Source: Microcebus murinus
Lineage: Eukaryota > Chordata > Mammalia > Primates > Cheirogaleidae
Assembly (NCBI RefSeq): GCF_040939455.1
Contig: NC_134110.1
Span: 100,717,001-100,781,000, forward strand
Direction of reading: 5' to 3'
DNA: 64,000 bases
The notes beneath the pieces are model-generated. The model saw only the letters and a program-made list of their open reading frames with translations. It was not told the DNA's origin and searched no databases. Within the stretch, counting starts at the first letter, position 1; each line of letters begins with the position of its first letter. The translations under genes were made by a program, and so were the position numbers. Shown one piece after another: positions 44,293-55,099 of the stretch.

Positions 44293-44720
44293 TTTAATTA
44301 TTAGAAATTATTAAAACATGTTGTTAATTTTGTTTGTAGAGTGGTCACAGAATTTTTAAGTAATTGAACTTAATTGCCTTTGAATAAATGGTAGGCACAA
44401 TTGACAGAATAAGTTTTAACACATCTTTCATAGCGTTCCCTTAACCATAGAGGTCTTTTAAAGATTTATGACTCATATGACAGAAGGCATTTTATAGCTA
44501 TCTTTGTGCTTTTTGTTGTTTGTAATAAGCTGTGGCTTGCCTTTGCTGTTCTGCTAAGGCAAGAAGCTACATATCCTGCAAGTGGCTTTCATAGTATTTG
44601 ATTCTAATTTTTTCAGAAAATTAGTACAGATTTGTGTCTATAATAGCATTGCTATTTTTCAGAGCAATGATGGCATTGACATTTTGAGGCTATTGTATAT
44701 CAATCCAATTTAGATAGTGT
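44293..44720. other. unassigned AT-rich sequence
   Basis: No named repeat or gene recognised. Confidence 0.4.
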
Positions 44721-44724
44721 TATT

Positions 44725-45125
44725 TTAAGCACTTCCTCTGTACTCAGTTTCAGGGGGACACAGTGGGACAACATATGGTATGATGCCTGTCCTTTCTCTG
44801 CTAATGTGAGGCCATTCATATGCGAATGAACAGCAGCTAATCAAATGCTAAAATGTACCAGCTAGAGAATCAAATGCTAAATTGTACCTGCCCTCCTACT
44901 GCTATGGGAGGTTAGGAATAGGAGACATCTATGCTGTGTCTGGACATCAGGGAAGACTTCCAGGAGGAGGTGGAGTTTAGGCTGGGTTTGGGAGCATGTG
45001 TAATGTTTACAAAAGTGAAGAGGATAGGGGAGGACATTTCCAGCACTAAGGGCAAAGAGTTGGATGTGTGGGTTTTGATAGCCTGAGAATTTCCTTGGGC
45101 CCCTCCAGCCTATGGTACCAATGAG
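44725..45125 (-). mobile_element. L2 LINE (antisense)
   Basis: 'taagcacttcctctgtactcag', 'gatgcctgtcctttctctgc', 'gggaagacttccaggaggagg', 'tggagtttaggctgggtttg', 'ggacatttccagcactaaggg' and 'caaagagttggatgtg' follow the antisense L2 3' end. An internal near-duplicate 'aatcaaatgctaaa(a/t)tgtacc' occurs at about 44851 and 44869. Confidence 0.65.
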
Positions 45126-45354
45126 GTCACAGTAATATTAACAGTGTACATTTTGCTAGTTTGTCATGACAAGGTCGTGACTGGCATGGGTGAGGGGGCA
45201 GAGTCACAGCACTAAGACTGGCATTGAGTCTCTGAGTGGGTGCTCGAGCCAGAGAATGCTAAGTATTTTGACTATCACCCATGATATGATACTTACCTGT
45301 CAACCTGTCAAAGTGCATTTTTTTTTTCAGCTTCCTTCATTCAGCTTTTGTAAA

Positions 45355-45460
45355 AAAGAATTGTGGTAAAATATATGTAACAAAAATTTAGCATTTTAAC
45401 CATCTTAAGTGTACAGTTCAGTGGTGTTAAGTACATTCACATTGTTATGCCAGATTGCTT
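45355..45460 (-). mobile_element. L1 3' UTR fragment
   Basis: 'gtggtaaaatatatgtaac', 'tttagcattttaaccatctt' and 'agtgtacagttcagtggtg' are the common antisense L1M 3' UTR words. Confidence 0.8.
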
Positions 45461-45464
45461 TTAA

Positions 45465-46500
45465 CACACATTCTCATTTAATTCTCATAGCTTTTGAAAT
45501 CCTCATTACCAGCTACACAAGAAAAAGTTAAATTTAAGCAATGTATCAATTATCTTACAAAAAAAGATAAAGGCTGATGGTGGGTATTTTTTGGCTTGTT
45601 TATATCACAAGTTTTAATTTAGAGATCAAGCCATCAATTATGGTAATTAAATGCTAAAGTAATATTTTACCTAGAGAGAAATTAGTTTGTTAGACTTTCT
45701 TTGGAGGTTTAGGATTTTCAAAGCCAGTGAATTTATGGTATTTAGGATTAACAAGGAAGTTTCCATTTTACCACCTGATGACAAATCTATTTAGCTGGCC
45801 ATAACCAGGGCATCACTCTGGCAGCAGGAGGTTAAGAATAGAACAGATTATCAATGGAGGTTGTGAAATTGCTTTCCCAGAAGAACTTTGTGAGCAAGAG
45901 GAGATACCATTTGTCTGGCATGATTGATTCACTCCTACAGCACTGAGCTTTTCAACAAAACAGCAATCTAGTTTCTTTCCAGAGGGAAGCCTTGATGGAT
46001 ATGGGCTCCCTGTGTGATCTACCTCCAGGGAAGTGCTATAGAAAGTTAATACTGTATGTGCACATTCAAAGGGAGGCAGAAACACAAACAGAAAGCAATC
46101 AAACTGATCAGAAGGCCACTGTTTCATGCCTGGGAGCAAACCATCCACTCCCCTTTCTTTCATCACTGGGCCACTCTCTGTCCCAGGTTTAAGCCACTGC
46201 CATTGTTCCTTTGTTATATGAACAGACAAATAAGCATTTATGAATTAATTCTGCTAAGTAAAAGACCTTAGTCCTTAATAATTTAGAAACAACAATGAAA
46301 AAAGGATTATCAAAGTATTTCAAATGGTATAATGTCCCATGAAATTCCATGTCTGACTCCTTTGGGAAAAACACTGGGAGGACCTTATTCAATTGTCCTT
46401 TGTTCATTCCATCAAGAATTAGGGGCACTATTTATGGCATAGGTCCTGGCTAGTTCCACAGGGGGCATATTGATAAGTGTGGAGGACACGGGATGGCCTT
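45465..46500. other. unassigned non-coding sequence
   Basis: The 138-residue antisense frame (45813-46229) has no domain and overlaps two sense frames. No repeat named. Confidence 0.4.
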
Positions 46501-46501
46501 A

Positions 46502-46880
46502 GACAGTATACCTTTCTTTTTTTTTTTTTTTTTTTTTTTTTTGAGACAGAGTCTCACTTTGTTGCCCAGGCTAGAGTGAGTGCCGTGGCGTCAGCCTAGC
46601 TCACAGCAACCTCAAACTCCTGGGCTCGAGTGATCCTTCTGCCTCAGCCTCCCGAGTAGCTGGGACTACAGGCATGTGCCACTATGCCCGGCTAATTTTT
46701 TATATATATATATCAGTTGGCCAATTAATTTCTTTCTGTTTTTTTATAGTAGAGACGGGGTCTCGCTCTTGCTCAGGCTGGTTTTGAACTCCTGACCTTG
46801 AGCAATCCGCCCGCCTCGGCCTCCCAAGAGCTAGGATTACAGGCTTGAGCCACCGCGCCCGGCCGACAGTATACCTTTCT
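46502..46880. repeat. perfect 16-bp target duplication around Alu
   Basis: GACAGTATACCTTTCT at 46502-46517 and 46865-46880, immediately outside the Alu T-run and its 5' end. Confidence 0.97.
46518..46864 (-). mobile_element. full-length Alu, strepsirrhine type
   Basis: T-run 46518-46541, 'gagacagagtctcactttg' through 'ttgagccaccgcgcccggcc'. The linker contains 'atcagttggccaattaattt'. The perfect 16-bp target duplication and long pure T-run point to a relatively recent insertion. The antisense frame at 46700-46906 is a typical Alu shadow. Confidence 0.98.
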
Positions 46881-47469
46881 GAGTGTCTTCTTGCACTTAC
46901 ACTCACATCTTTCTCACTCCCTTGCAGCCAAAGCTCCAGGTGTTCAAGAGCTCCATGCCCCTACTGAGCATGGAGAGGCTGAGTGGAGTTGCAGGTGTCT
47001 TTGCTGCAACCTGTTTTATTGCTGGCAAGAATGGTCCTGGAGGTGTTTGTATTGTTCTGCATAGTACTAGGCATCCCAGTGGCCTTGTATGAGTTTCATG
47101 GGTGACATGAGGCTGGTACAGGGCATCTGATTTTTGCTCACTCTGGTTTAACGGTACAGTTCTGGAGCCAACCATTCTGCAGGGAGCTTCTCAGTTGCAC
47201 CATAGCATTTGGTGCTCCATTTGACCGTGGCAGAGGCAGTATCTCATCCAGAAGACCAGTGTATCATTGTATGTCCTACATCCAGATTTGGAATGAAAAC
47301 TCATATGTGGGATGGATGTAAACAACTTCCAAAAATTGCAAATATTATCTTATATATAATTTTGATGGTGGTGAAAACATTTTTTGTTCACAAATTATAC
47401 ATGTTTAATTTATTTATTTCTTTATTTTCATATGTAGTATTTGATTATGAACTAAAAATCCTAAGCCTC
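46881..47469. other. unassigned non-coding sequence
   Basis: Right next to the Alu is a pyrimidine tract ending in CAG at 46926 ('tctcactcccttgcag') that looks like a splice acceptor, but no exon or coding pattern follows with conviction. Otherwise unassigned; it could belong to the same retroviral remnant as the LTR that follows. Confidence 0.35.
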
Positions 47470-48152
47470 TGATGACTGAATGGACCCCCTCTTGGCCAAA
47501 GGGACCCCAGAAAAGCCTTAAAACTGAGTTCCTGGCCATGAAAGTAAGGAAGGTCAGACATACCTCTTTATACTCTCTCCCTTTTGAAATTTAGATACAA
47601 CAATTAACCAGAGTTAATGTTAAAACAGAGATCATAAGACTGACAAAACACTCTTTGGGAAAATAAGATACTAAATTATTAACAGAACCTAATGCCATGC
47701 AGGGCAAAGTTTAAATTATCTGCAGGCCATCAATTTGTTTAACACATCACTTGAGTGAATATATTGTGACTTGTCTCTAATGAACAGAATTCCCCATCTT
47801 AACTTAAAACACTCGAAGCCTTTAGAGAAAGCTTTATTTCTTTAATCAATTATAAATCAAAGAATCTTTGAACTCACCTATAATCTGTAAACTTCTGTTT
47901 TGAGATGTCCCACCTTTTAGAGCCAAACTAATGTACACCTTCCATTGATTTATGATTGATTTATGATTTTACATGCAATTCCTGTCTTCTTAAAATATAT
48001 AAAACCCAACAGTTTGGTTTTATACATTTAACCTCAGAACCACTTGCTCAAGACTTCTTGGACATGGCTTCCCGGACCATGGTCACACATATTCAGCTCA
48101 GAAGAAATCTCTTTAAATTATTTTTCAGAGTTTGGGATTTTTTCCATTAACA
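47470..48152 (+). mobile_element. 683-bp ERV LTR (LTR-D)
   Basis: Starts TGATGACTGAATGGACC and ends ...CCATTAACA, TG...CA form. The sequence follows a mammalian LTR I recognise by 'ggtcagacatacctctttata', 'gaaacactctttggg'-like text, 'ctgcaggccatcaatttgttt', 'aattccccatcttaac', 'atgtcccaccttttagagcc', a TATA box (47996-48004), 'ggaccatggtcacacatattc' and 'agagtttggg'. I believe it belongs to a MER21/MER4-like ERV group but am unsure. No clear 4-6 bp duplication. Polyadenylation signal decayed. Confidence 0.7.
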
Positions 48153-48159
48153 GGATGTG

Positions 48160-48920
48160 GAATATTTTCTCTTTAAAAGAAGCTGCTTTCTTTTGGATAT
48201 TCTTGATCCTTGTTTGACTAGAGGATTTGTCCTGAATGGGTTGTTATAATAGAGCATCTCTCATGACAATTTGGATGCCACACAATCACAAGATCTGCTG
48301 CTCCAGATGGGCAAACAAACCAAGCACTTTGAAGGGAGGAACAGACTGCTGCAGTGGGGATGACAAGAAAATGCTGTTAGTGTCTCTGACTAAAATTGAG
48401 GGAGCAAGGGACTATGATATTGAGATTTAAATTTAATTCTTGTCTTCATGTAGGCAAATAAGTTTTAGTGCATAGTTGATATAAAATAATGAAATTTTAT
48501 ATTAGAATAGACCAGAAAGGCTAAGGTGCACTATGAATATCTCTTTCAGTGTTGGAAGTGCCCCATATGAATGGCTACAAAAATCAGCAAGCTCTTGGGT
48601 AAATGACTTGGTGAGAGCAAAACTTTCTAGGAGGGAGGTAAGAAAAGGAAGAAAGGAATGAAAGATTTGACAGAATACCAAAACAACAAACCAGATTAAA
48701 AAGGATCACATTTTGCCATATCAGAAAAAAAATTCTCCTTGAAAGTCAACTTCTGTTTTCAACCCATAATTCAAAACTAATAATTCAAAACCTGAGATGA
48801 GACCTCATATGCTTTTTTCCCTCTGTTTTCTAGGGTTAAGAAGAAAGAGGATGAAATATCCTCACAGTATAAAGAAACTGATTAAATGTTAGCCAATGCC
48901 TTTTTCTCCCTGTTAATTGA
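48160..48920. other. unassigned non-coding sequence
   Basis: No named repeat or gene. 'aacccataattcaaaactaataattcaaaacc' near 48760 holds a short tandem duplication of 'taattcaaaac' (split wording). Confidence 0.4.
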
Positions 48921-48924
48921 TGGT

Positions 48925-49175
48925 TAAAAAACATTTATGAGTGCTTACTTATGTGTCTGACATTGTAATCAAAGCTTAACAGGCAGTATTTTATTTAATC
49001 CTCACTCAACTCTTTGATAGGTAGCATTGTTATTGACATACTACAAATGAGAAGACAAAGGTGCAGAAAATTTAATTCACTTACTCAGAGTCATTCAGCA
49101 AGTATATTGCAGAGCAGATATTAAAACTGAAGTCTCTGTGATTCCAGCATCCACGCTATGAACCACTGCATGACA
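48925..49175 (-). repeat. MIR SINE, nearly complete
   Basis: 'aacatttatgagtgcttactt', 'ttatttaatcctcactcaac', 'tttgataggtagcattgtta', 'tactacaaatgagaagacaa', 'cttactcagagtcattcagc' and 'cacgctatgaaccactgcat' give a clear antisense MIR. Confidence 0.88.
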
Positions 49176-49179
49176 CTTC

Positions 49180-50261
49180 CTGGGTTTGGAGTTTTACTTG
49201 ATGCAGCTCTGTGTTTCTTATCAGAAAGACCCTTTCCTCAAGTTCAGTGTTTGTGCCTCAATATCACCAAGTCCAGACAGACATTTCAGCATAGTCTGAA
49301 GAGGTATGACACCCTCTCATGAGGGGATACCTTTGGGGCCAAGGATGGATCCTACAGGCTTGGAAGACCACATCTGCTTCCACCCTAGAAGGTTTTTGGG
49401 TTCCATCAGCACATGAATCCACACCAGTTTTGAGCAGGAACTTCTCTTGCCAAAAGGACCAATGGCATACTTTACATCAGCACTCATCTATCTCAGCCAC
49501 TACTATTTTGTTCATCAAGAGAATCTATGTTCACACCTTTCTTAGTTACCTGACTTCTGAATAGAGTCACCATGTTATATTCTGGTCCTAAAACTCTTCA
49601 CAACCCTCCATATTCACATCCACTTGTCTACTGTTTTCAGCTGAGTTGATACCATATGAGTCTTAGAGAAATTTCTACAGAGTTTACACATCCATATTTG
49701 ACCACTTTTAGCTGTGCCTGGATAACCAAAACCCTGTCTTCCACACCTGTCCGGTCCTTGGCACAGGTACATAAGATAAGAAACCTGGGAGAGAATAAGA
49801 AATACTGAAATCCCATCATCATTAGGCCAGTTCTACTGCTTGGTTCCCTGGAAAGGATAAAGGTGGAAAAGAAGGACTAGAACTTATCTCTCAAAGAAAA
49901 AGGACCTAATGTCCACAGAGTGTTTCTACGAGGTGACCCAAAAGAGTCTTGTGTCTGTAAAACCCAGAAAATACTGCCTGAAGGAGTTGCCCATTCTAAT
50001 CTTAGCCACCTTCACTCAGTCATTCTAAGTGAGTCCCTTGGCTAGAGCCAAACCCACTGATATCTGATCTACTGAGTTTGCTCCCAAATCATTGACATCA
50101 CATCCTAGCATTTAATACCTGCTGCTGGCCTTTGAGGAATCCCCTTTGATTTATTAAGAACCGTCTGCTTCCTTGGCTCATTTCAACACCCGCATTTTAG
50201 TAGTCTGAGTATCTATCTATGTATCCTCCAGGAAGGGACTCTTTTCTCCAGTCTTGATACC
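49180..50261. other. unassigned non-coding sequence
   Basis: No named repeat over 1.1 kb; short frames on both strands have no domain. Confidence 0.4.
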
Positions 50262-50294
50262 ATGGAATGTGGGGCGCGGTGACAACGCCATTAC

Positions 50295-50350
50295 AAGATG
50301 GCGCCGATTTCCGGTGGCCCGCCTGTAGTAAACAAGTTCAGCGCATGCGC
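50295..50350 (+). promoter_or_regulatory. YY1-, ETS- and NRF1-type sites in the LTR
   Basis: AAGATGGCG (50295-50303) is a YY1-type site, ATTTCCGGT (50307-50315) is an ETS-type site on the minus strand (ACCGGAAAT), and GCGCATGCGC (50341-50350) is an exact NRF1 palindrome. All lie in U3 upstream of the TATA box. Known binding preferences of the families are used here; occupancy is inference. Confidence 0.7.
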
Positions 50351-50466
50351 AGAGTAAGTCCTGGCCCATTCTATAAGTATGCATATGAAGGATCTTAGCT
50401 TGGCCTATCAGTAATAACCCTCGAGCGCTTTTAACCTATCCCCATCACTTCCCCCCTTCCTTAGAG

Positions 50467-50474
50467 TATATAAG
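50467..50474 (+). promoter_or_regulatory. TATA box of class II LTR
   Basis: TATATAAG about 60 bases upstream of the ATTAAA poly(A) signal; transcription would start near 50497-50502. Confidence 0.75.
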
Positions 50475-50530
50475 TGTGTGAGAGCTTGTGCTCAGGGTCT
50501 TCCGCATCATGCAAGTCTAAAGGGAACCCC

Positions 50531-50536
50531 ATTAAA
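50531..50536 (+). terminator. variant polyadenylation signal in LTR
   Basis: ATTAAA, the commonest variant of AATAAA, followed by 'gcactgtcagaagaactcc' and a GT/T-rich U5, as expected for an LTR R/U5 boundary. Confidence 0.6.
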
Positions 50537-50606
50537 GCACTGTCAGAAGAACTCCAGTTGCCGCGTCTTCCTTGCTGGCGAGGCGGGCGCGACAATGGAA
50601 CCTCCC

Positions 50607-50992
50607 TGTATCAGTCTTTTTGGGCTGCATAACAAAATATGATAGACTGGTGGCTTAAATAACAGGAGTTTATTTTCTCACAGTACTGGAGGCTGGAAGT
50701 CCAAGATCAAGGTGCCAGCAAGGTAGGCTTCATTCTAAGGGCTCTGTTGTTGGCTTGTAGGTGGCCACCTTCTCCCCGTGAGCTCCATGACCTCTTCTTT
50801 GTGTGTGCTGAGAGAGAAATCTCTCTTTTTCTTCTTACAAAAAAAATCCACCAATCCTGTTGCATTAAAGCCCACCCTATGTCTTCATTTAACCTTAATT
50901 AGCTCCTAAAAGCCTATCACCAAATACAGCCACATTGGGGATTAGGATTTCAACAGTGAATTTTGGGGCGCACAATTCAGTCCATAGCATTC
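50607..50992 (-). mobile_element. MLT1 LTR (ERVL-MaLR), antisense
   Basis: 'tgtatcagtctttttgggctg', 'atgatagactggtggcttaa', 'tattttctcacagtactgg', 'aagtccaagatcaaggtgcc', 'gattaggatttcaacagtga', 'attttggggcgcacaattca' and 'gtccatagcat' follow the antisense MLT1 consensus. The class II LTR sits immediately upstream. Confidence 0.88.
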
Positions 50993-50999
50993 ACTGACT

Positions 51000-51675
51000 G
51001 GGATTTTTCCCTGTAACTCCCTCCTCACTCCTACAAACAAGGGCATTTGGACAATATTTCCTCTAATTCTGAGTTTTAGTGAAAATAAGAACTTCACTGG
51101 AGATAAATTAAGGAAAGAAAGTTAAAAGGCCTTCCGCTTGGTTAAAGCAGGAGTCAGGTATGGCTTCCTATTTCACTGGGGCACAAGAGGCTCTCTCAGA
51201 GAGGTCACCAGTATGCCAGAGACCTGCTCCCACTCACAGAAGAGACCCTCACAGCCATACTGTACTCCTGTAGGTGACAACTGTCCCATCTGCTGTTTGT
51301 GGTCCTTTGGTAAGTCACCCCTGGTGGTTAATAGCTGTAGTCATGAGGTGGGCCAGAGCCCACAATTTTTCTCTGGCTCTTGCAATAGTTTTTCCCCAAA
51401 GAAAAAACAGGGAAGCTGTGAAGTTATTTATTAGCAAAAGATCTCAGGTTCACATCTTGTTCCTCAGAGGAAATAATGAACAATGATCAGAAGTAATACG
51501 ACTAAATTAAGGTTTTCTTCAATCTTCAGTTGGATGGCTGAACATCTTTCATTTTTATTCTAAGTGTTCTTCATTACATAACAATACTAAGAGGTGCTCA
51601 GTTTCAGCTACATTATTCAGAATTTAAATGCATAAAACTCATAGTGCCAGTTCTCACAGTCTTCAGGCCTGCAGC
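51000..51675. other. unassigned non-coding sequence
   Basis: No named repeat. Frames at 51138-51486 overlap in two registers and have no domain. Confidence 0.4.
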
Positions 51676-51679
51676 CTCA

Positions 51680-51844
51680 CTTTAAGAAAAAAAATTATAG
51701 ATTCACAAGAAGGTGCAAAAGAAGGTACCAGAAGGTCCTAACACCTTTTACCCACTCTCTCTCAGAGGCAGCATCTTGCATAACCATAGTAAGACTACCA
51801 AAACCAGGAAACTGATATGGGCACAATCCATAGAGTTTGTCAAT
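51680..51844 (-). mobile_element. ancient L1M, 3' UTR start (antisense)
   Basis: 'agattcacaagaaggtgcaaa', 'ttttacccactctctctcag', 'cttgcataaccatagtaaga' and 'ccaaaaccaggaaactgata' are the antisense 3' UTR of an L1M. It continues at 52245 after an insertion and forms the right-to-left beginning of a long L1 reaching about 58780. Confidence 0.75.
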
Positions 51845-52244
51845 TATTTAAATTTTATTTTGTTTTATTTTATTTATTTTGGTTAGGACACATGATCTAC
51901 CTTCTTAACAAATTTTAAGTGTACAATATAGTATTGTTGACTGAAGATGTAATGTTGGACAGCAGACCTCTAGAGCTTACTCATCATTTTTTTCCATTTG
52001 TTTTTTATTTGTATATATTAATATTTATGGAGTGCAAGTATATTTTTGCTAAGTTGATATATTGCATTATTGTGAAGTCAGGGCCTTCTGTGCATTCATC
52101 ACTGGTGCAAAACACATTGTACCCACCACGCAACTTCTCATCATCCACTCCCCACCCCTCACCCTTTCAAGTTTCCATCCCACACCGTAGAGGTTTTTCA
52201 AACTTCACCAGTCATACATGTACACATTTGAGTTTTTGTGTGTG
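51845..52244 (-). mobile_element. younger L1 3'-end pieces inserted in L1M
   Basis: The A/T-rich start (51850-51885) followed by 'aattttaagtgtacaatatag', 'gacagcagacctctagagc' and then 'gtggagtgcaagt'-like text and 'attgtgaagtcagggccttc', 'tgtacccaccacgcaacttc' are L1 3' UTR sequences different from the host L1. Probably one or two short 5'-truncated insertions. Confidence 0.55.
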
Positions 52245-52622
52245 TGTTTGTGTAGCTCTATGCAATTAGATCATGAATGTAGCTTCAGGTAACCCCCACC
52301 GCAAACAAGATGCACAACTGTGCCATCACTACAAGACCCTGTCACTCTACTCCTTATGGCAGACCTACCCCCTTCATGGCATTCCTAGCCACTGGCAACC
52401 ACTAACATGTTCTCTATCTGTATCGTTATGGTATTTTATGAATGTTTTATAAATGGAATCATGCAGTATGTATCCATTTCTTATTGTTTCTTTTTCTCCA
52501 GCATAATGTGAAGTTCATCCAAGTTGCTGCATCAATCAATAGTTTGCTCCTTCTTATGGCTAAGTAGTATTCTATAGTATAAATATATCTCAGTTTACTC
52601 AACAGTGAATTTGGGGGCAAAA
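52245..52622 (-). mobile_element. ancient L1M, 3' UTR to ORF2 end
   Basis: Resumes with 'ctctatgcaattagatcatg', then 'gccactggcaaccactaaca', 'ttttataaatggaatcatgc', 'ttcatccaagttgctgcatc', the antisense L1M 3' UTR/ORF2 junction. Confidence 0.8.
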
Positions 52623-52626
52623 TTAA

Positions 52627-52628
52627 TT

Positions 52629-52708
<80 letters not shown>

Positions 52709-52710
52709 TC
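52627..52710. repeat. (TTTC)21 microsatellite, pure
   Basis: Eighty-four bases of uninterrupted TTTC units between two halves of the same L1M. Probably grown from the A-rich tail of an element inserted on the minus strand, or from the L1 itself. About 400 bases of expected ORF2 sequence are missing around it. Likely highly polymorphic. Confidence 0.97.
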
Positions 52711-52729
52711 AAGATTAACAAGGAATGCC

Positions 52730-53822
52730 CATTTTCTTCTTGGATTGTTTGTTTTTCTAACCTTGAGCTTTGAGAATTCTTTATATCTTTTAGATACTAG
52801 TCCTTTGTTTGATATGTGATTGCAAATATTTTCTCCCCATCTGTAATTTGTCTTTTTATCCTCTTAAAAGGGTCTTTCAGGGAACAAAATATTTTAATTT
52901 TGGTGAGATCCAATTTACCACATTTTGTTTAATGGCTTATGCTTTTGGTGTCATTCTTTCCCTGGTCTTAGGATCTGAAGACTTTCTCCTATGTTCTTTT
53001 CTAGAAGTTTTATAGTTTTATTTTACATTTAAGTCCATGATCTATTTTAAGTTTTTTTTGGTATAAGGTGTGAAAGTTTTGTCAATTTTGTTTTGTTATA
53101 ATTATGGATGTCCTATTGCTCTAGCACCATGTATCGTAAAGACTATACTTCCTTCAATGAATTCCTTTTGTTCCATTGTTAATTGGGCATATTTGTATTG
53201 GTCTATTCCTGGGTTTTCTGTTCTTTCCACTGACCTATGTGTCTAACCACTCACCAATACCACACTGTCTTAATTGCTGTACTGAGTCTTAGCACCAGGG
53301 AGAGTGATTCCTCCCACTTTATTCTGCTTTTTAAAAATTGCTCCATCTGTTCTAGGTCCTTTCCCTTTTTATATAGATTTTAAAAGAAGTTTTTTCCATG
53401 TCTACAAAACAGCTTGTTGATATTTGCATAGGAATTGCATTAAACCTATAGATCAATTTAGGGAGATTTGACATCTTTACAATGTTGAGCCTTCCAATCC
53501 AAGAACATAGAATGTCTTTCCAAAATGTTTAATTCTTCTTTGATTTCTTTCATCAGCATTTTATAATTCTCAGCATACAGATCCTGTCCATGTCTTGTTA
53601 AATTTATACTTAAGCATTTTATTTCCTTCAAAGCAATCGTAAATGGCATTGTATTTTTGATTTTTGTTTCCACTTGATCATTGTCATTATGTAGAATGGA
53701 ATTAATTTTTGTGTGTGGATCATGTATTCTATGATATTACTGAGATTATTTATTAATTTTAGGAGTCATTTTATAGATTATTTGAGATTATCTGTGTAGC
53801 CAATTATGTCATCTACAAAGAC
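52730..53822 (-). mobile_element. ancient L1M, ORF2 region (antisense)
   Basis: Antisense ORF2 path: 'tttagatactagtcctttgtt', 'gatccaatttaccacatttt', 'tttggtgtcattctttccctg', 'agcaccatgtatcgtaaag', 'ttgatatttgcataggaattg' and so on. The minus-strand remnant 53458-53673 (ITLKEIKCLSINLTRHG-like) is part of ORF2. Many stops. Confidence 0.88.
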
Positions 53823-54396
53823 AGTTTTTTTTTAAAATTTTTATTTATTTCAGCATATTATAGGGGTACAAATGTTTAGGTTACATATATTGCCCTTGCC
53901 TCACTGCCCCAGTCAGAGCTTCAAACGTGTCCATCCCCCAGACAGTGCGCATCACACTCATTATGTATGTATATATCCATCCGCTCTCCCCCACCTGCCT
54001 GACACCCGATGAATGCTATTCCTATATGTCCACTTAGGTGTTGATCAGTGAAACTAATTTGATGGTGAATACATGTGGTGATTATTTTTCCATTCTTGGG
54101 ATACTTCATTTAGTAGATGGGCTCCAGCGCTATCCAGGATAATACGAGAGGTGCTATATCACCATTGTTTCTTATAGCTGAATAGTAGTACTCCATTATA
54201 TATATATATATATATATATATACACCACATTTTATTAATCCACTCATGTATCGATAGGCACTTGGGTTGTTCCACATCTTTGCAATTGTGAATCGTGCTG
54301 CTATAAACATTCGAGAGTGCAGATGTCTTTTTTATAGAATGTCTTTTGTTCTTTTGGGTAGATGCCCAGTAATGGGATTGCTGGATCAAATGGTAT
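53823..54396 (-). mobile_element. younger strepsirrhine-type L1, 5'-truncated, nested in L1M
   Basis: Starts with a T-run and 'tataggggtacaaatgttta', typical of the primate L1 3' end read in antisense, and runs to 'ggattgctggatcaaatgg'. The minus-strand frame at 54110-54310 reads MFIAARFTIAKMW...MEYYYSAIRNN, the ORF2 C-terminus. It contains a (TA)13 run (54197-54222). The host L1M continues on both sides ('ctacaaagacag' left, 'cagttttatttc' right). Confidence 0.85.
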
Positions 54397-55099
54397 CAGT
54401 TTTATTTCTTTTATTCCCAATCTATTTTTTCCTTGCCTTAGTGCAGTGGCTAAAATTCCAATATTACTTGAACAAGAGTATAAGAAAAGACATCCTTGCC
54501 TTTTACAAGTTTCAGAGAAAAAGCATTCAGTCTTTCATTGTTAACTTATTATCTATAGGTTTTTGTAGATGTTTTTTATGAAGTTGAGGAATTTACCCTT
54601 CATTTCCTATTTTTCTGAGAGTTTTTATCATGAACAAGTGTTGAGTTTCATCTAATATTTTCAGTGTGTCAATTGATATATTATTTTTCTTCCTTAGCAT
54701 GTTGATATGGTGAATCACACAGTTTGATTATTGACTATTACATACTTGGACTAAATCCTTCCTGGTTGTAGTATATTATTCTTTTTATGCACTGTTAGAT
54801 TTAACTTGCTAAAATATTTTTGAGAATTATTGCTTTTAAGTTTATAAGATACCCCCATTCCTTTCTTCTTTTCTGCTCTCTTTGCCTGATCTTAGCATCA
54901 TCAATACTGGCTTTATAAAAATTAGGCAAGTGTTTCTTCCTCTTCTATTTCTGGAAAATACTGTGTGAAATCAGTGTTAATTCTTTGAATGATTGCTAAA
55001 AATCTCCAGTGTAATTAGTTACCTGAGCTTTAAGATTTCTTTTTCTGAAGTTATCAATTCCAAATTTAATTTCTTTAATAGTTGTGGGGCCCTTCAAGT
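54397..55099 (-). mobile_element. ancient L1M, ORF2 region continued
   Basis: 'tccttgccttttacaagtttc', 'aaaagcattcagtctttcat', 'tgttgagtttcatctaatat' and 'ggtgaatcacacagtttgat' are consecutive L1M antisense ORF2 phrases. Confidence 0.85.

Larger units (their letters stand above)
50268..50594 (+). mobile_element. class II (betaretrovirus/IAP-like) solo LTR, 327 bp
   Basis: Starts TGTGGGGCGCGGTGACAACG and ends GGCGGGCGCGACA, TG...CA, with a perfect 6-bp duplication. The U3 start strongly resembles intracisternal A-particle LTRs: 'ccattacaagatggcgccga', then 'gtaaacaagttcagcgcatg' and 'gcgcagag'. A TATA box (50467-50474) and a variant poly(A) signal ATTAAA (50531-50536) are in the right places; R-U5 is short. 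It is well preserved and CpG-rich, so younger than the surrounding L2/MIR/MLT1 repeats. No internal viral sequence remains. A class II LTR of this type is expected to be lineage-specific. Confidence 0.85.
50262..50600. repeat. perfect 6-bp target duplication ATGGAA
   Basis: ATGGAA at 50262-50267 and 50595-50600 directly bracket the TG...CA ends of the LTR. Six bases is the duplication length typical of betaretrovirus-like (class II) integrases. Confidence 0.9.

Noticed and set aside
46881..47100. Splice-acceptor-like tract ending TTGCAG at 46926 with an open frame after it
   Set aside because: No matching donor or recognisable protein, and it lies between an Alu and an LTR; pyrimidine tract plus CAG is common by chance.
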